A program made the position numbers and the translations under genes. A stretch of DNA of 64,000 nt from CAVWTN01 sp963757945 (GTDB taxonomy: Bacteria > Vulcanimicrobiota > Vulcanimicrobiia > Vulcanimicrobiales > Vulcanimicrobiaceae): assembly GCA_963757945.1 (NCBI GenBank), contig CAVWTN010000002.1, positions 868,001-932,000 on the forward strand, read 5' to 3'. Below, piece by piece: positions 51,581 to 60,945 of the stretch. Under the pieces are notes generated by a model. The model saw only the letters and a list, made by a program, of their open reading frames with translations, was not told where the DNA came from and made no database searches. Each line of letters starts with the position of its first letter. Position 1 is the first letter of the stretch.

Positions 51581-53380
51581 GTGAAGCTCTCCACGACCGA
51601 CTATGCCGTCATCATCGTCTTCTTTGCCGTCAACCTCGGCATCGGACTGTACTATGCACGGCGCGGCGGGAAGAGCGTCAGCGAGTTCTTTCTCTCCGGG
51701 CGCAACGTGCCGTGGTGGCTCGCCGGCGTTTCGATGGTCGCGACGACGTTCGCCGTCGACACGCCGCTGGCGGTGACGGGGTTCGTCAACCAGCACGGCA
51801 TCGCGGGGAATTGGGTCTGGTGGAGCTCGGTGATGTCGGGGATCCTGACCGTCTTCTTCTTCGCGAAACTGTGGCGCCGTTCGGGCGTGTTGACCGACGT
51901 CGAGTTCATCGAGCTGCGTTACAGCGGAGCTCCGGCCGCCGCCTTGCGCTTGGTGCGCGCGATCTTTCAAGGCGTCATCGTCAACACGATCATCATGGGC
52001 TGGGTGAACCTCGCGATGGCCAAGGTGCTCACGCTGACGCTGCACGTTCCGAAGCTCGAAGCGCTCGCCGTGTGCCTAGTGTTCACCGCGGTGTACGTGA
52101 CGATCGGCGGCCTGTGGGCGGTGCTCGTGACGGACCTGCTCCAGTTCGTCGTCAAGCTCTCGATGGCGATCGTGCTCGCGGTCAGCGTCGTTGCCGCCGC
52201 CGGCGGGATCGGCTCGCTGCAAACCAAGCTCGCGGCGCTCGATGCGGCCCGCAACGTCACAAGCCACGGATCGGTCCTGGCTTTCTTCCCGACGACGAAC
52301 GAAGCGTGGCTCCCGCTGTTCACGTTCGTCACGTACATCGCCGTGCAATGGTGGGCCTCATCGTATCCGGGCGCGGAGCCGGGCGGCGGCGGATACATCG
52401 CGCAGCGCATCTTCAGCGCGCGCAGCGAGACGGACGCGCTGCTGGCCACGCTGTTCTTCAACATCGCGCATTACGCGCTGCGCCCGTGGCCTTGGATCCT
52501 GGTCGCGCTCGGGGCGCTCGTGCTCTACCCGCACGGCGTCGCAGGGCTCGACGGCAAGATCGATCCGGAGCTCGGTTACGTGCAGGCGATGATCGACTAC
52601 TTGCCTGCCTGGCTGCGCGGCCTGATGATGGCGGGCTTCCTTGCGGCCTACATGTCCACGATGGGAACGCACCTCAACCTCGGCGCTTCCTATCTGACGA
52701 GCGACATCTACCGCCGCTTCATTCGCCCCGGCGCGAGCGACAAGCATTACGTCGGCGTGTCGCGCTGGGCGACGATGGTCGTGATGCTGCTCGCGATCGC
52801 CGGAGCGTACGCGATGACGAACGTCGGCGACGCGTGGAAGTATCTCTTCGGACTGACGGCCGGCGTTGGACTCGTGATGATCCTGCGCTGGTTCTGGTGG
52901 CGCGTGAACGCCTGGAGCGAGATCTCGGCGCTCGCCACGTCCGCCATCGTCTCGAACGGCCTGTTACTCGGCCACGTCTTTCCCGCAACCGATCCGAACG
53001 CGACGGCGGAAGCGCTGCTCGTTACGGTCGCGGTGACGACGGCCGTTTGGCTCGGCGTCACGTTCGTGACACCGCCCGAGCCCGCCGAGACGCTCGAACG
53101 ATTTTACGCGCGCGTTCGCCCGAGCCCGGCCGGCTGGGCCCCGATCGCGCGGCGCCTTCCCGTCACGCAGAGCGACTCGCTAGCAACGAGCGCGATCGAT
53201 TGGTTTGCGGGATGCGGTTTGGTCTACGGGACGCTGTTCGGCATCGGCAAGCTCGTCCTCGCGGACTTCGGCGCGGCGCTCGGCTATGGAATCGTCGCCG
53301 TCGTCTGCGGCGCGGCGATCGCGCGTCACCTCGGGCGGCCCGGGCCCGCGGCCGCCCACGCGCCCGAAGGCTCCGCGTAG
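51581..53380 (+). CDS. Sodium:solute symporter (SSS family)
   Basis: The 599-residue protein has about 14 helices of the SSS/LeuT fold. FFLSGRNVPWWLAGVSMVAT and DTPLAVTGF lie near the N-terminus, with the family signature region GLMMAGFLAAYMSTMGTHLN in the middle. It is likely a sodium-driven importer of a sugar, amino acid or organic acid; the specificity is not readable. The start is GTG 51581 with GGGAG about 12 bases upstream. It is divergent from aldehyde dehydrogenase. Confidence 0.9.
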   Translation: MKLSTTDYAVIIVFFAVNLGIGLYYARRGGKSVSEFFLSGRNVPWWLAGVSMVATTFAVDTPLAVTGFVNQHGIAGNWVWWSSVMSGILTVFFFAKLWRRSGVLTDVEFIELRYSGAPAAALRLVRAIFQGVIVNTIIMGWVNLAMAKVLTLTLHVPKLEALAVCLVFTAVYVTIGGLWAVLVTDLLQFVVKLSMAIVLAVSVVAAAGGIGSLQTKLAALDAARNVTSHGSVLAFFPTTNEAWLPLFTFVTYIAVQWWASSYPGAEPGGGGYIAQRIFSARSETDALLATLFFNIAHYALRPWPWILVALGALVLYPHGVAGLDGKIDPELGYVQAMIDYLPAWLRGLMMAGFLAAYMSTMGTHLNLGASYLTSDIYRRFIRPGASDKHYVGVSRWATMVVMLLAIAGAYAMTNVGDAWKYLFGLTAGVGLVMILRWFWWRVNAWSEISALATSAIVSNGLLLGHVFPATDPNATAEALLVTVAVTTAVWLGVTFVTPPEPAETLERFYARVRPSPAGWAPIARRLPVTQSDSLATSAIDWFAGCGLVYGTLFGIGKLVLADFGAALGYGIVAVVCGAAIARHLGRPGPAAAHAPEGSA

Positions 53381-53390
53381 CGCTCCTGCG

Positions 53391-53783
53391 TCAATCGAAC
53401 GGTTCGCTGCGGCGATCGAGCGCCGTCATGATCTGTTCGAGGCGCGCGGCGAGTTCCGCCGGTTCGAGCGCGGCGAGACCGAGCGCTGCCGCAACGAGCT
53501 CTCGGTCGTCGTGCGCCATCTTCGCGGCGTCCGCGGCATCGATCGTCCGGTCTTCGACGGCGGCGACGTAACGCTGGTCGACGAACTGGCAACGCAAGAG
53601 CGCCGCATCGAGCAGCTCGCGCGCGGCTGGATCCAGCGCTCCGTTCAGGCCGGCGCGCAACGTCGCGAGCGCCTCGCCGAGCACGGCACGCACGCGCTGG
53701 TCGCTCCCGCGCCGCTCGATCTCGCTGCCGTATCCGGGAAAATCGGCGACTTCGGCGGTTAGAAACGTGAGGTCTTCATCCAC
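53391..53783 (-). CDS. Hypothetical protein co-operonic with GGDEF-EAL protein
   Basis: A 130-residue, mostly helical, acidic protein without cysteine motifs or membrane segments (LTAEVADFPGYGSEIERRG, then helices ending LEQIMTALDRRSEPFD). It starts with GTG 53783, with GAGGTG about 9 bases upstream, inside the last codons of the composite c-di-GMP gene (8-base overlap). Translational coupling suggests a partner or regulator of that protein. It was not recognised by family. Confidence 0.6.
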   Translation of the reverse strand: MDEDLTFLTAEVADFPGYGSEIERRGSDQRVRAVLGEALATLRAGLNGALDPAARELLDAALLRCQFVDQRYVAAVEDRTIDAADAAKMAHDDRELVAAALGLAALEPAELAARLEQIMTALDRRSEPFD

Positions 53784-56523
53784 TTTCAGACACCTCGGCC
53801 AGCAGCGAACGGTCCTGGGCCAGCAAGTCCTCGACCTGGTCGGCCGAGATCGCGCTGACGATGAGATCGCCCTGCGCGGCGTCGCAGCCGAGTTCACGGA
53901 CTGCGCGAAGTTGCGCGGGCAGGTCGACGCCCTCGGCGACGGTCCGCACGTGCAGCAGGCCCGCCATCGTGACCAAGCCCGCGATCACGGCGCGGCTCGC
54001 ATATTCGCTTTGGGTTCCCAGCGGCGCCGTGAACGAGCGGTCGAGCTTGAGCACGTCGAGCGGGAAGTCGCGCAGCAACGTCAGATTCACGCGACCCGAG
54101 CCGAGATCGTCGACGACGATGTGCGGACCCGCTGCCCTGAGCGTTTGAAGCGAGACGACGGTCTCGCGCGATGAGCCCACGACAAACCGTTCGGCGACCT
54201 CGATATCCACGAGATTGCGATCGAAACCCGTGCGGGCGATCGCATCGAGCGTGTCACGCACGAAATCGGGCCGCTGCAATTGACGCGGAGAGAAGTTGAT
54301 TGAAACGCGCACCGGATGCCCCGGACGCTGCCAACGCTTGCCGTCCCGCAGGGCAGTCTTCAACACGAAGTCGCCGATCGCGCCGATCTGATCCGTTGCT
54401 TCCGCGAGCCGGATGAAGACCTCCGGCGATATGTCGCCCAAGCGGGGGTGGTTCCAGCGCGCGAGCGCCTCGACCGCGACGATCCGGCCGTCGCGCAGAT
54501 CGACCTCCGGCTGATACGCGACGAAGAGCAGGCCGTTCGCCACGGCCGCTGCGAGTTCGCGCGCGATGTCGACCGTCTGCAACTCGTCGTTCGTGAGCAT
54601 TTCGCCCCTGAAAACGGCCTGCGATATGCCGTTCCGCTTCGCGACGTACATCGCGCGATCGGCCTGACGGATCAAGGCTTCCGGGTCGGACGTGTCGGCC
54701 GACGAGAAACTGATGCCGGCTGACGCGTCGACGGCGACCGCGCGCCCGTCGACGATCGCGCCGGTCCGGCATGCCGCGAGCGCCCGCTCGACGCGCAGGT
54801 TCGCTTCGGCGATCCCCTCGACGTCGTTCAGGATCAACAAAAACTCATCGCCCCCCAAACGCGCAACCGTGCCGGTCGCAGCGAGCGAGGCTTCGAGCGA
54901 ACGCGCCACCGATTGCAACACCTGATCGCCGGCGTGATGCCCGAAGGCATCGTTGAGCTTCTTGAAATCGTTGAGATCGATCAGAGCGACGGCCGTGTGT
55001 CCGCGGCTCCCGCTCTCCGCTTCGATCCGTTCGCGCAGGATCCGGTTGGCCGCCTCGCGGTTCGCCGCACCCGTGAGCGGATCGAACGACGCGAGTTGTA
55101 CCAGCCGTTCCTGATCGTTATATCGACCCACGATGACGGCGATCAGCGCCGTCGCGGTCTCCAGCTCCGTCAACTCGGCGCCGCCGGGCGCGCGCGATCC
55201 GGGCATCAGGACGGTCGCGACGCCCAGACACCGGCCGTCGACCGAGATCGGAAGGCTCCACGCCGAGTGGAACCCGGCCTGCGCGAGCTCCTTGCCGCAC
55301 ACGGACCACAGGGCATCCGCGGCGACATCGCTCGAGAAGGCCGGTGCATTGCTCGCGATGACGGATCCCACCGCGTCCTCCGCGCAGTTCCGCAGCGTGA
55401 TCGAACGAAAGCGCGGCGCTTCGAGGATCGCCGGCAGGTTCTTCGATCCGGCGACCCGTTCGAAACTGGCTTCGCGCACGATGTCGATCATGACGGCGCT
55501 TCCGTGCAAACGCTCGGCGATGGAATCCACGAGCATCTCCGTCACACCGGCAAGCGGCTCCAAGCGGGCGACGGCTTCGAGCACGCGGATGCGCCGCTTG
55601 TCGTGCTCCTGCAAGCGCCTGCGAATCGTCACCTCCACGCCGACGCCGAGGATCTCCGCGACCTTGCCGTCGGCATCGAAGACCGGCGACCAGCGCGCGA
55701 TGAGGTCGATCCGGCGCCCGTCGCGGGCGTGCCTGCTCGACTCGCACCGCACCGCCTCGCCGCTCAACACGCGCGCGATCGTTTCGTAGATGTCGACGGT
55801 CACGCCGATCGGCAGGTCCCAGAACTTTTGCCCGATCGCTTCCTCGGCGGGAATGCCGAACAACTGCGCGGAGCCGGCGTACCACGAGCGGACGGTCCCA
55901 TCCGGAGCGAGCAAGATGCACGAGAGGCCTTCGACCAGCTCGAACGCAGCCGCGATCCGGTGATCTTGCTGCTGCACGCGCTGCATCTCCACTGCTTCCA
56001 GACGCAAACGGGCGAGTTGCGCGAGTTCCGCGAGAATGTACCCCCCGTCGCCGAGCGAGGGATCCGGTACGACGTCGGCGACCCAGAGCACCCCGAGCAC
56101 CTGACCTTGCGCGGTCGAGACCGGGACCCCGGACCAGTAGCGAAACTTCGGCTCATCGGCGATCAGCGTGTAGCCTTCAAAACGCGCGTCGGCTCGCGCG
56201 TCGGCCAGCGTCAGCGCCTCGTTGTCCTCGATGACGGCCTCGCACGGCGAACCTGCGCGCGGCGCTTGGAGCGGAAACGCTCCGACGTGCGCCTTGACGA
56301 ACAACCGGTCGGCGCCGGCGAGCGTGATCCCCGCGAACGGGCGTCCCAGGGCCGCGGCCGCGAGTTCCACGATGCGATCGAACTGCGGATCGGGCTCGGC
56401 GTCGAGCATTTGGTTACGGCAAAGCCAGGAGGCACGGCTACGTTCGCGTGCGGCTTTGTTCGGCGGCTCGTCGGTGGAAAGACGGGCCCGGGCCTGCGGA
56501 GACGTGCGTTGAACCGGCCTCAT
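53776..56523 (-). CDS. GAF-PAS-GAF-GGDEF-EAL c-di-GMP signalling protein
   Basis: A 915-residue protein with GAF (about 45-175), PAS (190-300), second GAF (310-470), GGDEF (480-640; ARLGGDEF at 555-561) and EAL (655-910). The GGDEF site is intact. In the EAL domain the signature is VEALARWNHP, with INFSPRQ, VDIEVAER, VVDDLGSGR, LKLDRSF and RTVAEGVDLPAQ, so most metal and substrate positions are kept (AEGVE reads AEGVD). It could both make and degrade c-di-GMP. The start at ATG 56523 precedes the first GAF; a later ATG at 56409 is possible. No membrane helix is present. Confidence 0.9.
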   Translation of the reverse strand: MRPVQRTSPQARARLSTDEPPNKAARERSRASWLCRNQMLDAEPDPQFDRIVELAAAALGRPFAGITLAGADRLFVKAHVGAFPLQAPRAGSPCEAVIEDNEALTLADARADARFEGYTLIADEPKFRYWSGVPVSTAQGQVLGVLWVADVVPDPSLGDGGYILAELAQLARLRLEAVEMQRVQQQDHRIAAAFELVEGLSCILLAPDGTVRSWYAGSAQLFGIPAEEAIGQKFWDLPIGVTVDIYETIARVLSGEAVRCESSRHARDGRRIDLIARWSPVFDADGKVAEILGVGVEVTIRRRLQEHDKRRIRVLEAVARLEPLAGVTEMLVDSIAERLHGSAVMIDIVREASFERVAGSKNLPAILEAPRFRSITLRNCAEDAVGSVIASNAPAFSSDVAADALWSVCGKELAQAGFHSAWSLPISVDGRCLGVATVLMPGSRAPGGAELTELETATALIAVIVGRYNDQERLVQLASFDPLTGAANREAANRILRERIEAESGSRGHTAVALIDLNDFKKLNDAFGHHAGDQVLQSVARSLEASLAATGTVARLGGDEFLLILNDVEGIAEANLRVERALAACRTGAIVDGRAVAVDASAGISFSSADTSDPEALIRQADRAMYVAKRNGISQAVFRGEMLTNDELQTVDIARELAAAVANGLLFVAYQPEVDLRDGRIVAVEALARWNHPRLGDISPEVFIRLAEATDQIGAIGDFVLKTALRDGKRWQRPGHPVRVSINFSPRQLQRPDFVRDTLDAIARTGFDRNLVDIEVAERFVVGSSRETVVSLQTLRAAGPHIVVDDLGSGRVNLTLLRDFPLDVLKLDRSFTAPLGTQSEYASRAVIAGLVTMAGLLHVRTVAEGVDLPAQLRAVRELGCDAAQGDLIVSAISADQVEDLLAQDRSLLAEVSESG

Positions 56524-56651
56524 CCCTTCACGAGCCGATGGGCTCTTCTTTACGTTATCGGCCCGCGCGCGAACGAGGCGTCGCCCCCGCAAAGGAGCGC
56601 CCGGCGTTAGGCCCGGCGATGCCGGCCGGCAAGCCAAGGCCTCTCCCGACG

Positions 56652-56993
56652 CTAGGCTGCCGGCCGGTCGCGCTCCGCGCATCCGTCCAAAGAGCCTCGC
56701 CTGGAAGCCTCGAGCGAAATGACCCGCGCGACCCGGTGGCCGCCGCGCGGCCCCCGGCCGGGCGGCGCCTTCGATTGGAAATAGGCCACGATGCTCGCGG
56801 CTGAGCCGAACGCGAGGAAGAGCCCCCAAAAGCCGATGAACGAGGAGGCCGTCGCGGGTGCGGTTCCATGCACGATGTGCCGGTACAGCGGGACGCCGAA
56901 GGCGAACGCGACCACGGCCAGTCCCACGGCGCACGCCGCCGAAGCGGCCAGTAGCAGCCGGAGATCGCGAGCACGGCGAGGCGACTTAGTCAT
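56652..56993 (-). CDS. Hypothetical two-helix membrane protein
   Basis: A 113-residue protein with a basic N-terminus (KSPRRARDLR), two helices (LLLAASAACAVGLAVVAFAFG and ASSFIGFWGLFLAFGSAASIV) and a basic tail. It is divergent from the ECF sigma factor gene and could belong to its regulon; this is only positional. No family was recognised. Confidence 0.55.
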   Translation of the reverse strand: MTKSPRRARDLRLLLAASAACAVGLAVVAFAFGVPLYRHIVHGTAPATASSFIGFWGLFLAFGSAASIVAYFQSKAPPGRGPRGGHRVARVISLEASRRGSLDGCAERDRPAA

Positions 56994-57103
56994 GGCTAAA
57001 TGTTGGACGCCGCGAGCCCAGGGCCTCGCGCGGCATCCATTTGCCCCCCGCAGGGCGTTACACGGTCGAGGGCGCGAAACGCCGAGGAGACGAACTGCCG
57101 AGT

Positions 57104-57634
57104 GTGGAGGATCCAAGCCGGTTGCTGGCGCGGGTGCGGAGTCGCGACGTCTCCGCGTTCGAGGCGCTCTACGATGCGCATCACCGCCTCGTCTACGGCG
57201 TCGCCCTGCGCGTCACGGCCGACGGTCCGACGGCGGAAGACGTGACACAGTCCGTGTTCATCAAGGTCTGGGCGGATCCCGATGCCTTTCGCGGCGGCAA
57301 TTTCGGCGCGTGGATCGCGCGCGTTGCGCGGAACCGCGCGCTCGATGCCGTCCGCGCGCGCAGGACCCGCACGCACGATGAGCTGCCCTTGGACCTGCCG
57401 CTCGATTTCGCGCTCGACGAAGCAGCGCTGGGCAATCTGGACGGTGCGCGCGTCCGAGCGGCGCTCGAGCGCCTCCCGGCAGAGCAGCGCGCGGCAATCG
57501 AGCTCGGTTTTCTCGGCGGCCTGACGCACGAGGAGATCGCGCGTCGCACCGGGGCGCCGCTCGGCACGGTCAAGACCCGCATTCGCGCGGGTCTGCGCCG
57601 CCTTCGAGCGGAGCTGGAGGATGGATCCGCATGA
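57104..57634 (+). CDS. ECF-type RNA polymerase sigma factor
   Basis: The 176-residue protein has region 2 (SAFEALYDAHHRLVYGVALR, EDVTQSVFIKVW, FGAWIARVARNRALDAVRA) and region 4 (LPAEQRAAIELGFLGGLTHE, EIARRTGAPLGTVKTRI), as in ECF sigma factors of the SigK/RpoE-like groups. The start is set at GTG 57104, just before region 2; AGGAGA lies about 14 bases upstream. The next gene, an anti-sigma factor, overlaps its stop (ATGA), so the pair forms a classic regulatory unit. Confidence 0.9.
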   Translation: MEDPSRLLARVRSRDVSAFEALYDAHHRLVYGVALRVTADGPTAEDVTQSVFIKVWADPDAFRGGNFGAWIARVARNRALDAVRARRTRTHDELPLDLPLDFALDEAALGNLDGARVRAALERLPAEQRAAIELGFLGGLTHEEIARRTGAPLGTVKTRIRAGLRRLRAELEDGSA

Positions 57635-58404
57635 CGCACGATGACGCGCTGCTGGACCAGATCGGCGTGCTCGCGCTCGGCGCCCTGCCGGAGGCGGAAG
57701 CCGTGCAGTTGCGCGCGCACATCGCCGGGTGCGCGCAGTGCCGCGCGGAATACGCCGCGTTGCGCGCCACCGCCGATCTCGTCGGCTATGCCGCCGAGCC
57801 TCCGCAACTCGACGAACTGACGGAGCGCAGAATGAAGTCGCGCGTGATGCATGCGGTCCGCGCGAGCGCTTCACCGCAGGAACCGGCGCTCGCGCTTCCC
57901 GCGCCCGCAGCGGACGCGGGACCGCGTTCTCTGCCTTTCCCGGCGCGTTCGCCCCGCCCGTGGCTTGCCTACGGCGTCGCCGCGGCGGCACTCGCGGCGG
58001 CGCTGGCGTTCGGCGTCAACGATTTCGCGTTGCGCTCGCAGATCGCGGGCGAGCGTACGCGCGCGCTCGCCGTCGAGCAGCAACTCGGCGACCTCTACGC
58101 GAGCGACAGCGTTCACTTCCCCGTCGACGGCGGCGAAGTGATCCGTCGCGGCGAGCGGCTGTATCTCGCGATGTACCGAATGCCGAAGCTTGCGCCCGGG
58201 CACGTTTTTCAGGTTTGGACGTTGAAGAAGGGTGCGAAGGCGGTCGAGCCGAGCGTGACGTTCACCGCCGACGCAAACGGCGGTGCGCTCGTCACGATAC
58301 CGCTCGGCGCAAGCGACGTCGCGGCGATCGCAATCAGCCAGGAACCTCCGGGCGGGAGCAGCACTCCAACGACGACGCCCGCATTCGTGAGAAAGCTTTC
58401 GTGA
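57631..58404 (+). CDS. Anti-sigma factor, RskA/ZAS type
   Basis: The 257-residue protein has an N-terminal zinc-associated anti-sigma motif (LRAHIAGCAQCRAEY, H-x3-C-x2-C), a single membrane helix (PWLAYGVAAAALAAALAFG) and an extracytoplasmic anti-sigma-K factor domain (VHFPVDGGEVIRRGERLYLA, FQVWTLKKGAK, ISQEPPGGS). It should hold the preceding sigma factor at the membrane until a signal releases it. Translation is coupled at both ends (ATGA, GTGA). Confidence 0.9.
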   Translation: MTHDDALLDQIGVLALGALPEAEAVQLRAHIAGCAQCRAEYAALRATADLVGYAAEPPQLDELTERRMKSRVMHAVRASASPQEPALALPAPAADAGPRSLPFPARSPRPWLAYGVAAAALAAALAFGVNDFALRSQIAGERTRALAVEQQLGDLYASDSVHFPVDGGEVIRRGERLYLAMYRMPKLAPGHVFQVWTLKKGAKAVEPSVTFTADANGGALVTIPLGASDVAAIAISQEPPGGSSTPTTTPAFVRKLS

Positions 58405-59072
58405 AAGAGATTCTGCCCGGCATCTACCGCTGGGAACGCCGTTTTGGCCCGGGCATTCCGGCCGCGTCCCTCTACGTGCGCACACCGGCGGGCCCCGTCG
58501 TGATCGATCCGCTCATTCCGCAGGAAGGATTCGATGCGCTCGCGGCGCTCGGCGATCCGGTCGCCGTGATCTTGACGACGCACTGGCACGAACGCGACGC
58601 GCTGGCCTACGAGGCGCGCTTCGGTGTGCGCCGCTATGTGAACGCGCTACCCGACGCGCGCGAATCGCGGCGCGGGACCCGTTTCTATGCGGGCGAAGTG
58701 CTGCTCGAGGTGTTTCGCACGATCGACCTGGGCGGCATCAGCCCCGGGGAGACCGGGCTCTTGCTCGAACGCGACGGCGGCATCGCGATCGTCGGCGACG
58801 CGTTCTTCAACTTCGAACGGCTCGACGTGACGAATCCGCTCTCGTTGCTCGTTCCTTTCCTCATGCCGTACGGGCCGCCGCAACCGCGTCCGGCGTGGCT
58901 CTCCGACGACATGCGCCTGAGCCGCAGGCAACTCGACGCGTTGCGAGCGCACACGTTCGAGCACTTGCTGCCGTCACACGGCGAAGCGTTGATCGGCAAC
59001 GCCTCGGCCAGAGTCGCGGCCGCCCTCGACAAACAGAACCGCGCGCAGCGCGCAGCCTTCGCGCACTCCTAG
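58401..59072 (+). CDS. Metallo-beta-lactamase-fold hydrolase
   Basis: The 223-residue protein has the MBL metal motif LTTHWHERDALAYE (H-x-H-x-x-D) and later IVGDAFFNF and LLPSHGEALIG, which supply the remaining ligands. It has no signal peptide. It overlaps the anti-sigma gene by GTGA, so it is probably part of the sigma unit and may act in the same stress response. The substrate is unknown. It converges on the minus-strand serine hydrolase with a 4-base overlap. Confidence 0.78.
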   Translation: MKEILPGIYRWERRFGPGIPAASLYVRTPAGPVVIDPLIPQEGFDALAALGDPVAVILTTHWHERDALAYEARFGVRRYVNALPDARESRRGTRFYAGEVLLEVFRTIDLGGISPGETGLLLERDGGIAIVGDAFFNFERLDVTNPLSLLVPFLMPYGPPQPRPAWLSDDMRLSRRQLDALRAHTFEHLLPSHGEALIGNASARVAAALDKQNRAQRAAFAHS

Positions 59073-59938
59073 AGCTCGCTCAAGGCGCGGCGCAGAAACG
59101 CCGCGTGGCCCCACGAGCCGCTCTTGCCGAAGTGCGCGATCACGAGCCGCCGGTCGCGCGAGACGTAGAGCGCTTGGCCGCCCGAACCGCTCGCATACAC
59201 GAGATCCGCGGGTTGCGCGAGCGGCCGCAGCCACCACCCCAAGCCGTAGTGCGCGTTTGCCGCGGAACCGCGCCAACATTGGTCCAGCGCCGCCCCTTCA
59301 ACGAGCGTTTCGCCCGCGTGGCGGCCGTTCGCGGCGATGAAGCGGCCGTATGCGAGCCAATCCCGCGCGGCCAGGTGCGCGCCCGTCGGCAGCGGATTCG
59401 TACCGTCGCGGAGCGTGCGCCACTGGGCGATGCGCACGCCGAGCGGGTCGAGGATCCGCTCGCGCAGGTACGCGTGCGGCGAGGCGAAGCGGCCGCGCAG
59501 CTTGCGCGCGAGCACGGCGCCGAAGACTTGCAGCGGGATCCCGCCGTAGGTGAACTGCGTTCCCGGCTCGGCTGCGATCGGCGCGAGCAGCGCCCGCTCG
59601 TAGGTCGGGACCGCGTTCCCAAGACCGCCAAAGCCGATCCCGCTCGTCAATTGCAACAGCTCGCGCAAGGTCACGCGACTTCGGCGCGGATCTTCCCGCC
59701 ACTCGGAGATCGAAGCGGCGACCGGCTCGTCGAGAACGAGGATGCCGTCTTGCTCGGCGGCGACGGCGAGCACGCCCCAAAAGCTCTTGGTGCCGCTGTA
59801 GAGCGGATGGGGGCTCTCCGCCGAAAAGCCTTCGCCGTAGTGCTCGAGCACGAGCTCGCCCGCGTGCTCGATCAGCAGTGCGTGCAATTCGTGACGCTGG
59901 GCGTAGGCGAGGGCCGCGCTCGGATCCACGCCGGGCAC
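59069..59938 (-). CDS. Serine hydrolase, beta-lactamase-related
   Basis: The 289-residue protein has the S-x-x-K motif in LYSGTKSFWG, a Tyr in the second-motif position (FTYGGIPLQ) and a C-terminal SGSGGQALYVSR region replacing KTG/HTG. It lacks a signal peptide in the present frame. It belongs to the broad class C beta-lactamase / esterase group. The GTG start shares one base with the cytochrome gene stop (TAGTG). Confidence 0.75.
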   Translation of the reverse strand: MPGVDPSAALAYAQRHELHALLIEHAGELVLEHYGEGFSAESPHPLYSGTKSFWGVLAVAAEQDGILVLDEPVAASISEWREDPRRSRVTLRELLQLTSGIGFGGLGNAVPTYERALLAPIAAEPGTQFTYGGIPLQVFGAVLARKLRGRFASPHAYLRERILDPLGVRIAQWRTLRDGTNPLPTGAHLAARDWLAYGRFIAANGRHAGETLVEGAALDQCWRGSAANAHYGLGWWLRPLAQPADLVYASGSGGQALYVSRDRRLVIAHFGKSGSWGHAAFLRRALSEL

Positions 59939-60465
59939 TAGAGCGCCGATTGTCCTCCGGGTTTGACGTCGATATCGACGTAGGGCGTGGTGGGCACCTG
60001 GCCTTCGCGCAGGTCGAACGGCGCAACCTGGCCGGCCGGGCCGAGCGCACGGATGAAATAGTAGATCGCCCGGCGGTCGCTATCCCCGAGCGCGCGCAGT
60101 TCGTGCCAGGGCATCGGCGGATGGTCGGCGCGCGTTCGAATCATCTGAAGCCACTCGTCCACCGTCAGCCGGCTGACGATCAGGCGAATGTTGGGCGGAT
60201 AGCTCGTGCCCCACGACGCCCGGTAGCCGACGTTGCTGCCGGTCAGCCATTGGGCTTCCGGCAGTTTGCCGTCCGATTCTCGCCAGCCCGGCGTGTGGCA
60301 ATCGTTGCAGGCGCCGAAGCGCACGAGATAGCGGCCCGCCTCAAAGGGGCTCGAGGCGGCCACGTGCGGCGGCGAGGCGCCCTCGCCAAGACGTACGGTT
60401 GCAAGCATGCCGCCGCAGAGAACGAACGCTGCGGTCGCGACGAGGGCCGTGCCCAAGGGACGCAT
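59938..60465 (-). CDS. Exported mono-heme cytochrome c-like protein
   Basis: The 175-residue protein has a signal segment (LGTALVATAAFVLCGGML) and one heme motif C-N-D-C-H in LVRFGACNDCHTPGW. A later Met (HPPMPWHELRAL) can be the distal ligand. The layout is that of small cytochromes serving dehydrogenases. The start ATG 60465 has GGAG well placed upstream. It could accept electrons from the nearby GMC oxidoreductase; this is positional inference. Confidence 0.82.
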   Translation of the reverse strand: MRPLGTALVATAAFVLCGGMLATVRLGEGASPPHVAASSPFEAGRYLVRFGACNDCHTPGWRESDGKLPEAQWLTGSNVGYRASWGTSYPPNIRLIVSRLTVDEWLQMIRTRADHPPMPWHELRALGDSDRRAIYYFIRALGPAGQVAPFDLREGQVPTTPYVDIDVKPGGQSAL

Positions 60466-60601
60466 AGGGTGATCTCCGTTGATGCGCGTGACGCCGGCGG
60501 CCCCGAAGGCCGTGCACGGCATCTTCTCCGCGGCGCCCGTACCACCCGGGCCCAACCGCACGCACTTCCGGCGAGCCGGCTAGCCGGCCCTCAGGTCCTC
60601 A

Positions 60602-60814
60602 CTAAGCGCGCGGGTCCTGCGGGCTCTCGAACGATGCGGGTCGATCGCTCGGCACCGCGGCCTCCACGAGCTCGCCGTGGCACATCTCGTGATAGGGGCA
60701 CCAATCGATGCGAAACTCGTCACCCGGGCCGCTCGCGACACGACATCCGCAGCTAAAGGAGCGCAACGTGGGCGAGGCGTCTGGGGGGTCCGTAAAACCG
60801 ATCCGGCTTGCCAT
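60602..60814 (-). CDS. Small cysteine-containing hypothetical protein
   Basis: A 70-residue protein with four cysteines in two groups (FSCGCRV and WCPYHEMCHGE), possibly a small zinc site. The start ATG 60814 is preceded by AGGAG at about 8 bases. The neighbouring 60815-60945 region holds only the spacer to the GMC gene. It was not recognised by family. Confidence 0.5.
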   Translation of the reverse strand: MASRIGFTDPPDASPTLRSFSCGCRVASGPGDEFRIDWCPYHEMCHGELVEAAVPSDRPASFESPQDPRA

Positions 60815-60945
60815 CTCCGACACTCCTCTCGCCCGGCGTCCTTGCGTTTTCCAGTATAGGCGCTGCTAAGAGCAATTACTAGGATATGCGAATTGCCTAT
60901 TCGTGCCCCCAAACTCGTGGAGCAAGACGATCGACGCATGCAGCA

